Below, piece after piece: positions 32,336 to 44,305 of a stretch of 45,558 nucleotides of DNA. The stretch's first letter is position 1. Each line of letters starts with the position of its first letter. The notes under the pieces are model-generated. The model did not search any database. It was not told where the DNA came from and worked only from the letters and a program-made list of their open reading frames with translations. This stretch comes from Gnetum montanum (Eukaryota; Streptophyta; Gnetopsida; Gnetales; Gnetaceae). The position numbers and the translations under genes were made by a program. Where the stretch lies: contig MNCI01004978.1 of the NCBI GenBank assembly GCA_015680685.1, positions 248,882-294,439 of the forward strand, written 5' to 3'.

Positions 32336-33820
32336 AGAAATTTCATTTTCATAAGAGTTTGATGATAAAAATTGATGTTTTTGGATGTTTGGAAGGTTTT
32401 AAGGTTTTTCAAAGGGTTTGGATTATGGATATATGCTCATTTTTGCAAAACTTTATCATTGGTAGTTCATAAAGAAGGAATCTCAAGCTACAAAAGTTCA
32501 TAAGATGGAGGAGAAGGGTAATGAATTCATGTTGTGAGAATAGATAGTTTAAATGATATGGGAAGTGTTTATTGACATCTGTTGATGCTGGAAGGTTCAA
32601 AATGATGTGGAATTGCTTGGCAAGTATAAGATACAATAGTTATACAAGTGGATCATGCCCAAAGAAGGCTTCAACCCTTAATGCCCTTGTATAACCACAC
32701 ATAAAAGTGTCCTTAGGCACTTAAAGAGTTGAATGTAATGCATACCTATTGAGAAAAACACACATGTTAGTACCACCAAATTGGAAAAATAACACTATGT
32801 TACACAAAAATCACAAGGTATGACTACTCAAATAGTGAGACGAGATAGACTTAGAAGGGATTGCAGAAATCGGGACGTGAGGTGTCTTACCATAGGCATA
32901 ATAAATTATTATGTTTTATTAATGGTTAGAGTAATTACTAGCTTTTTTGTCCAAGATTCAAACCAATTCTAGACCACATTCTAATGACATCACATCGCTT
33001 CATCTCTTGGGATTACAACTGTAAGACTATCAATGTTGGAAGGAGTATTGTTACTTGGTGTATTGTCCAAGGAAGGGGTTTTATTCATGGCACTTTATTT
33101 ATTTTTATATTTCTAAGAAGGTGCCTACCTTCAGGCATGGGTAACATGTCTTTTCAATGGGACCCCTAAAAATTTATTATGTGCTCTTTTTATTTTTATT
33201 TGTGTCAACCTTTTAAGGCAGTACTTATTTTACTATTACTCCAATTTTTCATTAGATCTACAAGGATATAATACGACCTCAGCAACATGATAGAACTTCA
33301 CAATAGTAATCCAAAAGAATCCACAAATCCCCTTGATGTCACACCCTTTTCATTCCCACTTGGTTCTTCACTTTTTGATCTAGGCATAATGATCATAAGT
33401 TTATTCTTAGTTGCATGATGGAAAAGAACATCATTATGGCCATGGTAAGAACCTCTTATTAATGGAATGGATGGATGGATGATGTGGGCTTACTATTCAA
33501 ATGATCAATCCCTTATGACTTGATAACATAGAGAAATCATCACCTTATTGGGCTACATCTTGCCTTTATTCAATGTGTCTTATTAGTAATCAAAATTATT
33601 TACAAAAGGTTTAAAAATGAAGCATGAAAGAAATGAAAAAGTTAGTAAGAATTATGAAAAATTATAAAGAATGAAACATGTTAAAAGAATGGAAAATGTC
33701 AAAGAATTGAAAGATATATCAAAGAATGTCAAAAATTGAAGAAATGAAAAGTATCAAAGAATGAGAAAAAATTAAAGAATGTGAAAAATAGAAAAGAAAA
33801 TGAACAATTCCATAAGGTAC
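32336..33820 (-). other. Element B non-coding region between integrase and internal module
   Basis: About 1.5 kb without recognisable protein similarity, comparable in size and place to 23080-24560 in element A. Its notable part is the purine-rich tract at about 33600-33800. Confidence 0.65.
33600..33800 (+). repeat. Purine-rich degenerate repeat tract
   Basis: Nearly 200 bases of A and G with scattered T, built from variants of CAAAGAATG, GAAAAAGT and AAAGAATGAAA. The copies are irregular in spacing. Element A has A-rich runs at the equivalent place (23670-23780), so an A-rich stretch after integrase may be a shared trait. Confidence 0.6.
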
Positions 33821-35230
33821 CTACGGTTCAAGATTGACACCCCCATGACTATCATGAAGATCAAGTAGATGGAAGATAGAATAAGTAGAAGACGTGTCAT
33901 TAGGTTGCATAAACTCTTTTGAATATTCATAATATGATTTAACTGGTTGGATATTAACAAGGATAAGCTTATGTGTACTAGTTGGGTGGTGGATATTTAA
34001 GGCACTATATGGATAAGTGGCATGCACAATGTATGGTTCCTTCCAAAGTATTTAAAATTTAGCTTTTTGGGGTAAATGACTAGGATTATAATAAAGAACC
34101 TTGTCACCCGGTTGTATGGTTACATGCCTTATCCGTGAATCCTGCCTAAGTTTGGAGTAATACTTATAGACTTCACTACCCATAAGTGCTACTATTTGAT
34201 TCTCATCTAAACGATTCAAGTTGATTAGATGTTCCTTTTGGGCTAAACTCAGATTAAGTTCAAGTTCACTGGCAATAGCTAAAGTGTCAAGCTCTACCTA
34301 GATTGGGAGCATTGGCAACTTGTCATAGACTAACTCATATGATCTGTACCCTATAAGTAGTTTCCAAGATATCATATAGGCCCATAGAGAATCATTTAAT
34401 TTCATACTCCAATCCCATCGAAACCTACTAACTATCTTAGTGAGTATTCTAGTAATTTCATAGTTTGTAACTTTAGCTTAACCATTTTCTTGGGGATGAT
34501 ATGGTGTTGTTAGTTTATGGTTAACCCCAAGTTGCTGCATGAGTTTATTAAAGGTAGCGTAAAGTGAGTCCCATTATCTAAGATAAGCATTCTTAGTACT
34601 CCAAATCTGTTCGCCACATGTTGGAAAAATTTGGCAGCTATTTTTGCCATACAATCTTTTACTGTTGCTGCCTCTACTCACTTTGTGTAGTAATCTGCAG
34701 TCACAATAATATACACTTTTCCATTTAACATCAGTTAAATGGACCCCATAAATTCAATTCTCTATATATTAAAATCCTCCATTGGTTGTATCCAGTGTTG
34801 TCGCCCTTCATATTGGCAGTAATCCCTCCATCCCTTTGGCAGCATTCATAGGATTGTGCAAAAGTGTGAATAAAGTAGGCCAAAAGTAGCCTACCATTAA
34901 TAGTTTGAGTGTCATTCTATGCCTTGCATAGTGGCCACCACATGGACCTTCATGGGGAACCTATAAAACTCTCTACTTGTCACAATCTGGCACACACCAT
35001 CTAACGAGCCCATTTGTCCAGATCTTGTATAGGTTTTCATTGATTTCCATGTACCATTTTCTTCTATGAAGGAATTGTTCACGTTGTTTTCTACTCCATT
35101 CAACAAAAAGCTCTTGTGTTGTGAGATAAGTAAGGTACTCTGCGGTCCATGGCTTTCCTATTGAATCTATAGCCTTTACTGTTCTAGTAAACAAATCCTC
35201 GTGAGGAAATTGGTTTGATTACAATTCCAC
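33821..35230 (-). pseudogene. Element B integrase
   Basis: Minus-strand reading: FLHRRKWYMEINENLYKIW and RWCVPDCDK near 35090-34975, IIVTADYYTK (first Asp) near 34710, ILDNGTHFT (second Asp) near 34580, then TTPYHPQENG, a TAA stop at 34480 in the usual Gln position, and AK where the catalytic Glu is expected (Lys codon at 34474-34472). Then RWDWSMKLNDSLWAY, SYELVYDKLP near 34330, and YSALNIHHPTSTHKLILVN near 34010, ending at 33821. This copy supplies the region that is missing as Ns in A. Confidence 0.85.
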
Positions 35231-36560
35231 TTGGTTGTCTACATCCCATTTCAACCTAGATAAATGATCAGCTACTATGTTTTTGGTTCCTTTCTTATTT
35301 ATCATTGTGATGTCAAACTCTTAAAGAATCACAAGTCATCTTATCACTCTAGGACTAACCACTGGCTTACTCATTAAAAATTAGATGGCACTATGATTGG
35401 TGTGGACATAAATTTGGTAACCGAGCACATAATGTATGAATTTTTTAAATGCATACATCATAACCATTAGCTCCTTTTTAGCTATGGTGTAATTTAATTG
35501 GGCTCCGATGATGCTCTTGCTAGCATAGTGTATATAGTATGGTCTTTTCTAATCATCAAGTTGTGTTAATACTACACCTAGTGCATAAGTAAAAGCATTA
35601 GTCATGATTTGAAAAGGTCTTGACTAATCCAAAGCTTGGAGGATTGGTGTCTCTACTAATTCTTGTTTCACAACTTTGAATGCCTTTTCACATGACTCAG
35701 TCCACTCAAAGGGTGCATCCTTCTTCGTGAGTTCTATAAGGAATTTGGCTATCTTTGAAAAGTTTTCAATAAATCTCCTATAGTATCCCGTATGGCCTAA
35801 AAAGGATCTTACATCTCTCGCTGTTTGTGGCCATTGAATGATGTTTTAGATGACTATGATCTATTCAAGGTTTACCTCTATATCTTTCCAGGAGATTTTA
35901 TGTCCCAGCACTATGCCTTCTTGGACCATGAGATGGCTCTTTTGCTAGTTGAACTTCAGATTAGTTTCAACACATCTTTTAAGTAATTGCTGTAACCAAT
36001 CCAATGCTTATTTGAAATCTAGCCCGTATGTGGAAAAATCATTGATATAGACTTCAACACCTTTGCCTATCTACTTCTGGAAGATATTTAAAACCAGTCT
36101 CTGGAAGGTTGCTAGTGCATTACAAAGACCAAAAGGCATATATCTGTAGGCAAACGTTCCCCGTGGATTGGTGAACGTGGTTTTTTCTTAGTCTTCAGGT
36201 GCAATGCAGATATGATTGTATCCACTGTACCCATCTAGAAAACTATAATACTTATGTCCTGAAATTGTGTCCAAGACCTAACCAACAAATGGTAGTAGGA
36301 AGTGATCCTTAAATGTGGCTAAGTTCAACATCTGAAAGTTAATGCAGATGCATCATTTGCCTTCCTTCTTTAGAACTATCACTAAAGGACTAACCCATTC
36401 ACTATCTGCAATGGAATAGATCAATCCTACCTTTAGCAACTTTTCCAGTTCTTGCTTGACTACCTCCTTAAGTTTAGGATTGAGCCTTCGTTGAGGTTGG
36501 CATTTTGGCCCAACTACAGGATTAGTATAGATCTGGTATTGACAAATTCATGGATCAATT
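35231..36560 (-). pseudogene. Element B reverse transcriptase and RNase H
   Basis: Minus strand: QPQRRLNPKLKEVVKQELEK near 36500, SEWVSPLVIVLKK, YYSFLDGYSGYNHICIAPED near 36250, GTFAYRYMPFGLCNALATFQ near 36160. The active site at 36049-36038 reads YIND: the first catalytic Asp is Asn. LGHKISW follows. RNase H has YALGVVLTQLDD, KELMVMMYAFKKFIHYVLGY, VHTNHSAI (Asn for Asp) and NIVADHLSRLKWD near 35260. Stops throughout. Confidence 0.88.
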
Positions 36561-36879
36561 CTCGTGATCTCATCATAAGACCATGCAAATGTTATTGGCC
36601 ATCTATTGAGCACTTACAGTAGTTTCTCCTTTTGCTCTTTGTCTAGGTTAGCATTGATAATCACTGACTTCTTATTATTCAGAAATGCATATTCTAATGT
36701 TACTGATAGGGCTTTCAATTCTAGCAGTTATGGTTCCATTGTGTCTTGGATCTCCAAGTGTCACTAGTCTATTTCTTCTTCTTGATTATTTCAAGGATAG
36801 AAGTGTCCTTTTCTTAGCTATGTTAATTTATCTGTTTCTGCTACATAAGTACTGATGATTTTCTCTTTAGGTTCCATGT

Positions 36880-37470
36880 ACTTATCAGATTGAGTTTCTT
36901 CACTTGTAATCAACCATTGGGTGCCCTCTTGTTGGGTGGCTGCTACATACAAATAATTTTGCACACATCTTGTTTTGACACATCTATTTCATGCCTTAGT
37001 CTCTTCTTGTTTGATAGCCCAAATGCTTTGCACACAATTGCACCCATTATCATTATATACGATACATGACACTCTTCATCTTTGTATGATTCTAGCCTCA
37101 TCTTCCTTCAAAATTTCCAAGGACAAATCCTGAATTCCAAGCTTAGAATCCATAGTGCTAAGCCAAGCTCTTCCCATGATAATTGGAAATTCTCCCTTGT
37201 TTTTCCTTACATGAATGATTAGAAAATTAGTAGGGTAAGACCAACCACTAATGGTAGAAGTCACATCATCCACCTATCTAAGTGGAACTGTGATTAACTA
37301 GTCCATAAGCTCTAAGAAAATGTTACTTTTCTTTAGTGGTGGTAGGTCCCACACCTAATTCATGTCTTGAGATATTAGGTTCATTCTAGACCTAGAATCT
37401 AGTAGAGTTGTGCATGATTTTTGTTCTACTATTTGGAGATAAACTAAGAGACTTATTGGATCACTTCTCT
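36880..37470 (-). pseudogene. Element B protease region
   Basis: Minus strand: TTLLDSRSRMNLISQDMN near 37410-37355, with the catalytic Asp kept (37399-37397) but Arg in place of the Gly after it. Then GWSYPTNFLIIHVRKNKGEF and IIMGRAWLSTMDSKLGIQDL (37250-37120), as in element A. AATQQEGTQWLIT near 36940 corresponds to a position where A has a TAG for the second Gln. Confidence 0.8.
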
Positions 37471-37799
37471 TCTATGGAAGATCCCTTGCCTTAATCCAAT
37501 GAGTTACTATTTGAGTGAGCATGACATTGGTGACATTTGAACATGATGAAGTTGGAAGCTTACTATGTTGAGAAGGACTTGATGTAGATGGGGTGGAATT
37601 AGACATTTTTTCCATCCACTGAGTCTTTTCTAAACTCATTCTGAAGAATGTCTATTTCTTGGGTTGAGACTCGTAGGTGACCATCTCCTCATGCATATTA
37701 ACTACCCTCATAGCATTCTTTTGTTATGGTTGTGACAAAAATTCCCCTTGCATAACAAGAGGTGGCACTAGTGGTAGAGGATTTAGGTGCTAATTAGAA

Positions 37800-40051
37800 T
37801 GACCAGCTGTTGGTCGATGCACATATGAATTCTAATCAATCCTTGGTGCAATTGATCTGTGGTATTCTACTGGATAGTATTATGAGGTCTAAACAACTAC
37901 ATTACCATGTGATACTGAACATTCGAAAAAATATCCATATGGATATGGTTGTCTTTATGGATATTGCTGGTGTGGCAGTGGCATAGCCCACGATTGAGGC
38001 TATTGCCACTATTGATAATAGTGCTCTTGTGGCTGGGGCAAAGCTTCACTAAGATAATACATTGGTTGAAGGCTTTTCTAGTAGTTACCTTAAGGATAAG
38101 CTAACTGCTTGGGCATTTGTCTTTTACCAAATTTGGGATTGAGTGCATGTGCCCTTGTCTCTTGTAAATGTGCCATGATTGGACAACATCCCTTGTGATG
38201 TTCATACTGACACACAGTGCAACCTTTCTCATCTATGAAGTTGATGTCTATCCACTCAGCCACTAAAGTAACTTTGCCTTTTCATCCAAATTCTTTCTTC
38301 TTCCTCTTTTCTTTGGCTTTTCCAAAGGCTTGCTCGATTCTTTCCTCCACTATCTTTAATGCAATTACAAATTTTTCATCAACTCCACCTCGCTTTACTT
38401 TGGTTGTGATGTCACTTACAAACTTCTGGATTAGTAGAGTCTTTTTTTGGATGGCCTAATCTAAGGTCTCCTCCTCTTGTGTATCACAAACTCATGCATT
38501 TCTCTTTCGAATTAATGGATCTCTATTATACTCTTTAGCTAATTCTCTTTTTTTTTAGCTCACCTTCCTCCTTTGCTACCTGGTCAATTAGTCTTTGAAT
38601 GTGATGGGCTATCATTTTTGGTAACATGACTTGGGCATAAACCCCAAGAGTCTCTCTAGTTTTGCTCCACATTCCATTTACAATGTGCCTAAGCTATTTC
38701 CTTAGTGAAAACTTATGGCCTTGACATCTATGCAATAGTGAATAGTATCTCCCCATTGTCACATCAAGGGTCTCATGAGTCCCTTGCATCAAACCTTGGA
38801 TTTGTTTCCATAAGTTAGACACTCGTGAATAAGTTTGATATCTATAATTGAAAAGTTTAAGCATGGTACTCCAACGTCTAATTGATTCATTACAGTGACC
38901 TATACCAGCTCTCCACCTCCTTCACAAGTGTTATGGGGAATAGCTTCAATTTTTGCCAATCACTTTCGATATTTTTGAGGACGTAGGCATTGTGGAAAGG
39001 TTGAAGGTGATGTTGTAGATCAGCATTATAGCCACCTTCAAATCTTGGCATGTTGTTCATGTCTAGCTGTTTGACTCGGTTATCCCTCACGTGCCTAGTC
39101 AATATGTGGACAGCTTGTTGAATGTTTATCATGCTTCAGGTTGCCATGAGGAGTTCATCATTATGGTGGGTTCGTATGCTCTATTGTAGCAGTGACCCCT
39201 TCTATGCTCATATCTTTCTTGATCCTCTCTTCTATCACTTTGTCTCCTTATTCATATTCTTCATCTTCTATATCAGAGCGTCTTGAATATTGGTCATGAT
39301 GGTCATGAGTCCTCCTTTCTTCCCTATCATAGTCCTAGTACTTATGTAATCTTTTGTCAAAGTCCACCAATGATCATGATGAGGTAGATGAGGTATCATA
39401 AGAATGATGCTGACTTTTTCTCCTTTCATGACTCTTGTATGCTTCTTTGTAAGATTTGGCAAGAACCCTTGCCCTTAAGTCCCACTTATACCTTGAGTCA
39501 GTAGCCTTTCCCTTAGATGTCTCTGTTAAAGTGGAATGAAGTTGGGCTTTGATAGGTTCCTCAAGTCTGATGATAGGTGTTTTTGAAGGCTCCTCATGGT
39601 TTTAGTGGAGTTGCTCTAAAATAAATGCATCAACATCAAGTTCTTCCAAGACAATAAAAGTGTTTACCTACTTTCCTTTGCTATGTACATGTTTGAACTT
39701 CATGGTAGCATCTATCCTCATCTACTCCTTTGTGGGTTCATAGGGTCTTGTCATGTGCTGAGTCACATGGTACCCTTCCTAGATCTGGTCCAAATGCATT
39801 CCCCTTAAGGTAGTTTGGAGCATGTTAAGTGCTACATGTTTGAAAGGTAGGACTATGTTGCCTTGAATGTCCCTCCACCTCATTTGATTATCTTGATGAA
39901 AGATGAAAGTGAAGTTAGGATGGTAAGGATCAATTTGAGCATAAGTGATTCTTGTTTACATTGGCATCCCTCATTCTTCATCATCAATGATTTTATCATT
40001 GCTTCTTCTTATTTCCTTGGCATGTGATGATGTATCTTTGTTTGAGGCCAT
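37800..40051 (-). pseudogene. Element B gag with zinc knuckle
   Basis: Start ATG at 40051 (MASNKDTSSHAKEIRRS). ITYAQIDPYHPNFTFIFHQD and MRWRDIQGNIVLPF (about 39960-39860) match A. Then MNNMPRFEGGYNADLQHHLQ and SDWQKLKLFPITLVKEVESW (39060-38900). The knuckle near 38220-38180 reads CTVCQYEHHKGCC, with the same C-x2-C-x3-H-x4-C spacing as A. The tail to about 37800 is Gln/Tyr/Pro-rich. Stops and frame changes are frequent. Confidence 0.82.
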
Positions 40052-40178
40052 GTTTGTGACTTAAGATGTTGGTTAAGTGTGTGTAACTTGTTTAGGGTTA
40101 TTAAAAATTAAGATTTTAACTTTGGGTTTCTGATACAACAAACTTTGGAAAATCAATTACTAAGCATACATTGACTTG

Positions 40179-40196
40179 TCCCCAACAATGGTGCCA
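40179..40196 (-). other. Element B primer binding site
   Basis: Minus strand TGGCACCATTGTTGGGGA, one base after the LTR end. It fits TGGCGCCGTTGCCGGGGA at 14 of 18 positions with transitions only. Three of the four changed positions differ from those in element A, so both derive from the same PBS by independent decay. Confidence 0.75.
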
Positions 40197-40197
40197 A

Positions 40198-41264
40198 TGA
40201 TGAGCAGTGGAGTAGTCCAACACCCAACCATATGAGATACGATTGTTCATGCGTAGCTTGGTTGAAATTTGTAGACAAGGCAATGTGATTATGCTAGTAA
40301 TTAGTTTAAGTTCATGATCGTTGTCTTCCCATGTGAGTTAGTAAAATCAATGCATATGGTTTAACTCACGGTAAGGTGTATGATAATTGATGTTGTATTG
40401 GCCATTTTACTCCTAGTAAACATAAGATAACGGAAAGTGGTTTCTAAGTCTAAGTAAACAACAAATGAATCTAATCTAGCTTAGGTGATGGACATCCGTT
40501 CCTGACTCTCTACACACATATTGGACTTGTGTAATCATTATTGGGATTACCAAGTACCTCGCTACTAGGTGAACCAAGCAATAATACTACTGGGTTACCA
40601 AACGATCACACTTTATGCTCAAAATCAAGTGTATCCATTCTACTTAACAACAATAAAAGTAAAGTTTATGGAAAAGTAAATCAGTAACTAGGGAAACAGT
40701 AAACGTTATACTAAGTCAAAATAGCAAACATTAGTCTAAGTTAACAATAAAGAAATCTAAGTGATGTGCCAATGATGCAAAGTGATATCGATCTTTATTT
40801 CTAATCATAAAACATGTCAAAGTACATCCCACTTGAATAAAGACTCCACTTAATCACTTAACATCACATTGCAGGCATACATTGCTAAGTGCTAAGTGCT
40901 AAAATTAAGAAAACAAACTGACATAATTTCACTAAGGTTGGAATGAAACTATTGCTAGATCGTGCACCTAAGTGTAGTATTTATAGGCCTACACATGTCC
41001 GCGACATCGGATATCTGACATCCTAGCTTGTGCCCCGATATCGAGGATTCAATATCGTAGCTTCAATATTAGATACTTGATATTGTAGCAAATAAAAAAT
41101 GCAACTTATTAACTTGTAATCACTAATAGATCAACTTCTTCAATGTTTTTTATGAAGAAAAATTTGAAAACCATTTGAATCAACAATAGGATTCTATGAA
41201 ACTTGAGGAATATATATATGTTTTTCCTGTGTCGTTGAAGAATTTTTTGAAATTGATTTCATCA
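40198..41264 (-). repeat. Element B 5' LTR
   Basis: 1067 bases, minus strand TGATGAAATC to CTGCTCATCA; both termini match element A (TGATGAA...CTCATCA). The TATA box CTATAAATAC is at about 40979-40988, preceded by the GATATC/CGATATCG motif array (40990-41100). Only one LTR is present, so no age can be estimated. Confidence 0.85.
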
Positions 41265-41289
41265 GAACCTTCCTTGAAAATATATTCTA

Positions 41290-42141
41290 TTAAAAAACAA
41301 TTAAAGAAAGGGGAAGGCTAGTTGTTGAAATGTTAGTAGAAGAAATCCTCATAGGATTAGCAGCATCTTTAGAAAAAACCATAGCATGATCTATAACATT
41401 TGCAAAAGAAACCTTGGTAGCATTTACAATAATTACTTGTTGTTGTGCTTGCTTTGCCTTTTTTCGCAACATAAAAGGACATGAATCAAACATGTGATCC
41501 TCTCGATGACAATAGTGACATGACTTTGGAATATTGTAATAAACAACGTTTTGTGCATAATCAATTCTAACACCACGCAAAGGAATTTCTCGCTTAAGCT
41601 AATTAACATCCACTTTAATCATATATTAAATTTTGCAAAAGCCACTAGTTGCAACAAGGGTTTTAGAATGCTTGATTAGTCTAATATGAGAGACAATATC
41701 CCTTTTAACTTTTTCAAAAATGAATGGAAGATTTAGCAATTTAACAAAACAATGAACCTTTCAAAATTCAAGAGATGCTAGATTAAAAGAAAGAGTCAAC
41801 TTTCAGATGATCACTAAAGCATGACGATGATCGAAAACATTGATATTAAGGGCCTTAGAAACCATTGTCGAATTAACAAATTCTATCAACAAAAATGAGT
41901 TTGAAAAATAACGAGCATGGACAGTATCCAAACCTCGATCTTTTCAAACCAAATTTAAATGATTCAAAAAACTTGAGGAATGAGGTAAATAACCTAGAAT
42001 TTGCATGAGAACATTCCTTCCACAAATTTCTTGAGTAATAGATTCATATAAATCATCAAGCAATTCGTTGAATAGCAAAGAAGTGGTGGTTTCACTTGAA
42101 GCATCATCTACTGAATCATGCAACATTGCACGTAACATCAA
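41290..42141 (-). pseudogene. LINE-d ORF1, same family as LINE-b and LINE-c
   Basis: Minus strand: SLLFNELLDDLYESITQEIC and VLMQILGYLPHSSSFLNHLN near 42090-41950 match LINE-c ELPDDLFESITHDISSRYVF. The middle is broken. The C-terminal part at 41580-41290 has QNVVYYNIPKSCHYCHRED and an intact knuckle C-HYC-HREDH-MFDSC. The rest of the element is absent: element B's LTR begins at 41264. LINE-d therefore looks like the insertion target of B, but its continuation on the other side is not in the window. Confidence 0.8.
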
Positions 42142-42159
42142 TGCTAGATCCCTTGCTGT

Positions 42160-42830
42160 TTCAATTCAATGTTAAAACCCTCATCGCTAAAACCCTTGCC
42201 ACTAAAAGATAACTAAGCAATTTTTTTGTCATAATCTCAATGTGCCTAATATATCATTTGGGTCTATACAGATGTAATAAAATATCAGTTTCATTTTCAT
42301 CATCAATACTATTTTATGGGCCTAACACCTTGTTTTTTCTAGGATGCTTTAACTAACACTACCACATAGGTTGCAATGTTAAACTAAGATCATTGGAGAA
42401 GGGTTTGATGTGTCAAAAAAGGATCATAATGAGCTTTTAATCTAGTGGTAAGACTCTTGATTTAGAAACTTCAATTTTTTCGTTCAATTTTAGTAGGAAG
42501 CACGAATTTATAAAGTTCTATCTAAGCTTTACTAGGTAGCAAGTTCAATTCCATTGAGCAGCCCTAAGTTATAAAATTTTAATAAAAAATTCGTTGAAAA
42601 GAAATTCTCAAATTAGTTCAATAGATCCAAGAGGTAAATCTATATTCATGATTTGAAGATATCTGATGATCTCCAAAAGTCACACCAGCCACCCAGGTCC
42701 AAAAGATGTTTCACGGGTTTTCCATCTAACGGTTACCTACAGCCTGCGCGTCGTTTCAGAAATTCTGGTAATTTGCATCGATTCATCACTCGGGTAGAAT
42801 CCATGCAACACTAATTACTGGCAACGATTA
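42160..42830. other. AT-rich spacer between LINE-d and LINE-c
   Basis: No coding similarity. A weak tRNA-like A box/B box pair near 42433-42550 is discussed among the rejected items. GC content rises near 42700-42780 towards LINE-c. Confidence 0.4.
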
Positions 42831-42889
42831 TGGATCAAAAAAATGAATACAGAAGCGTATTTCAAGTCTCACTAAAATTACACTGTTTT

Positions 42890-43255
42890 TGGCTCGACCG
42901 TACAGCAAGTTTGCGCCAAATTGCTGGTTCCCGTCGTTTTGTTTTGTGTCGGTTTTGGGACATCTGCCGCTATTGCTGGCTGCGTGCAGAATTGCGCCCG
43001 CGCCCCTGCAAACCAGCAACACGTGTTTTCTGGCGTGCAGGGCAACGCGTGCCCGCCTGCAACATCAGCAGCCCTCAGTCCGGCAGCTTCAACTTCGGCC
43101 AAAACAGCAACAGTGATTTTCAGCGAGCAGCGCCATAGAAATTGTGGATAATCACTCGGATTTGCAAACGGATCGGATCGGATCAGGGCTTCTGCAAACG
43201 ATTCGGATCGGATTAGGGCTCCCTTGCAGATCTCGGGCTGATCGAATCAGTTGCC
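42890..43255 (+). promoter_or_regulatory. LINE-c 5' UTR, GC-rich, with presumed internal promoter
   Basis: GC-rich and CpG-containing, unlike everything around it, and located directly before ORF1. LINEs carry their promoter in the 5' UTR, so this is the presumed promoter; no specific box is recognised. The short frames in it have no family similarity. Confidence 0.5.
43161..43220 (+). repeat. Two 30-bp tandem copies in the LINE-c 5' UTR
   Basis: 43161-43190 and 43191-43220 are adjacent 30-base copies built on TGCAAACG, GGATCGGAT and AGGGCT. They differ at a handful of positions. They end 35 bases before the ORF1 start. Confidence 0.85.
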
Positions 43256-44305
43256 ATGGTGCCATATGGTGGATCCACTTCTTCTGAGCCATTCTACGAG
43301 CTTCCTGATGATTTGTTTGAATCTATCACCCACGACATTTCTAGCAGGTATGTCTTTGTGCAAATTTTAGGCTACCTGCCTCGCTCTTCTAGATTTTTGC
43401 ATCATGTTAACTCTGTTTGGAAAGATCGTGGTTTGATAGCTTTACATGTTCGATATTTATCTAATTCTTTTCTACTTGTTGAGTTTATTAACTCAGAGAT
43501 GGTCTCTGAAGCTCTTAGCATTAGTGTCTTTCACCATCGTCATGCTTTATTGATTATTCACAAGTGGACTCCTTCTCTCAACCCAACTTCTCCTGAATTT
43601 CGGAAAGTCCCTTGTTTTGTAGAGTTACCGAATCTCCCATTGATTTTCGAACGAGTTGAAAGGGATATTGTGTCTCGCCTTGGATTAATCAAACACACTG
43701 AATCCTTAGGTACACCTAGTGGCCTTCGCAGGACTCGATATATGATTGAAGTGGACTTAGACTCTCTTAAACGAGAACTTATTTTGCGTGCAGGTGGTAT
43801 TAACTATATGTAAAAGGTAGTCTATTACAACCTTCCCAACTCTTGTCACTACTGCCACCAAGAGGGTCATATGTTTGTCTCATGCCCCTTTATGTTACGA
43901 AAGAAGGCAACGCAAGCACGATCACAACAATCCTCCCCTACTGATCCTAAGGTTTCCTCTACTAGTAACAAGGCTCCTCCCACATCTAGGTCTCAAAGTA
44001 AGGTTACCAAAAAGCCACCTCCTCATGCTTCTTCATTAGCTAAGGGGAAACACCCATATGTTTTTACGGCTTCTAACAACCTTCCTATTGATGATGACGG
44101 ATTTCAAACAATTCCCCCCAGTAGGAAACGTCGGGGTATGCCTTTTACCAACGACGTTACACTTCAGTCCAACCAATCCCCTCAAACTCTCTTACTCACC
44201 CACAATCCCTTTACTGCCATTGATCACAACCAGGAAATGATTTCTTTAGACATTGTTAACTCTGTAACTAGGGCGGGGGCCTCCTCCCCCTTCTCTGGAT
44301 GTTAG
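43256..44305 (+). pseudogene. LINE-c ORF1, one nonsense codon from open
   Basis: ATG 43256 to TAG 44303-44305, about 349 codons. DUF4283-like first part (DDLFESITHDISSRYVFVQI; SNSFLLVEFINSEMVSEAL; PCFVELPNLPLIFERVERDI), then an intact knuckle C-HYC-HQEGH-MFVSC near 43850-43890, then a basic Ser/Pro-rich tail. A TAA at 43811-43813 stands where LINE-b has Gln (IQKVDYF) and LINE-d has QNVVYY, so CAA to TAA is the simplest origin. The stop overlaps the ORF2 start (ATGTTAG). Confidence 0.88.

Larger units (their letters stand above)
29380..41264 (-). mobile_element. LTR element B: 3'-truncated Ty3/gypsy element related to A
   Basis: Minus-strand order from 41264: LTR, PBS, gag, protease, RT, RNase H, integrase, non-coding region with internal promoter-like module, accessory ORF. 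Gene order, knuckle spacing, PBS and accessory ORF are as in element A, but protein and LTR sequences are well diverged. The 3' end of the accessory ORF and the 3' LTR are absent: LINE-b sequence begins at about 29260-29380. The right border abuts LINE-d. Confidence 0.9.

Noticed and set aside
42433-42600. tRNA-derived SINE with A box and B box
   Set aside because: TCTAGTGGTAAGA and GTTCAATT are box-like, but spacing and the second box are poor, no cloverleaf folds, and no tail or duplication was seen.
42890-43250. GC-rich frames as a host exon
   Set aside because: Several overlapping frames of similar length without family similarity, directly before LINE-c ORF1; better explained as the LINE 5' UTR.
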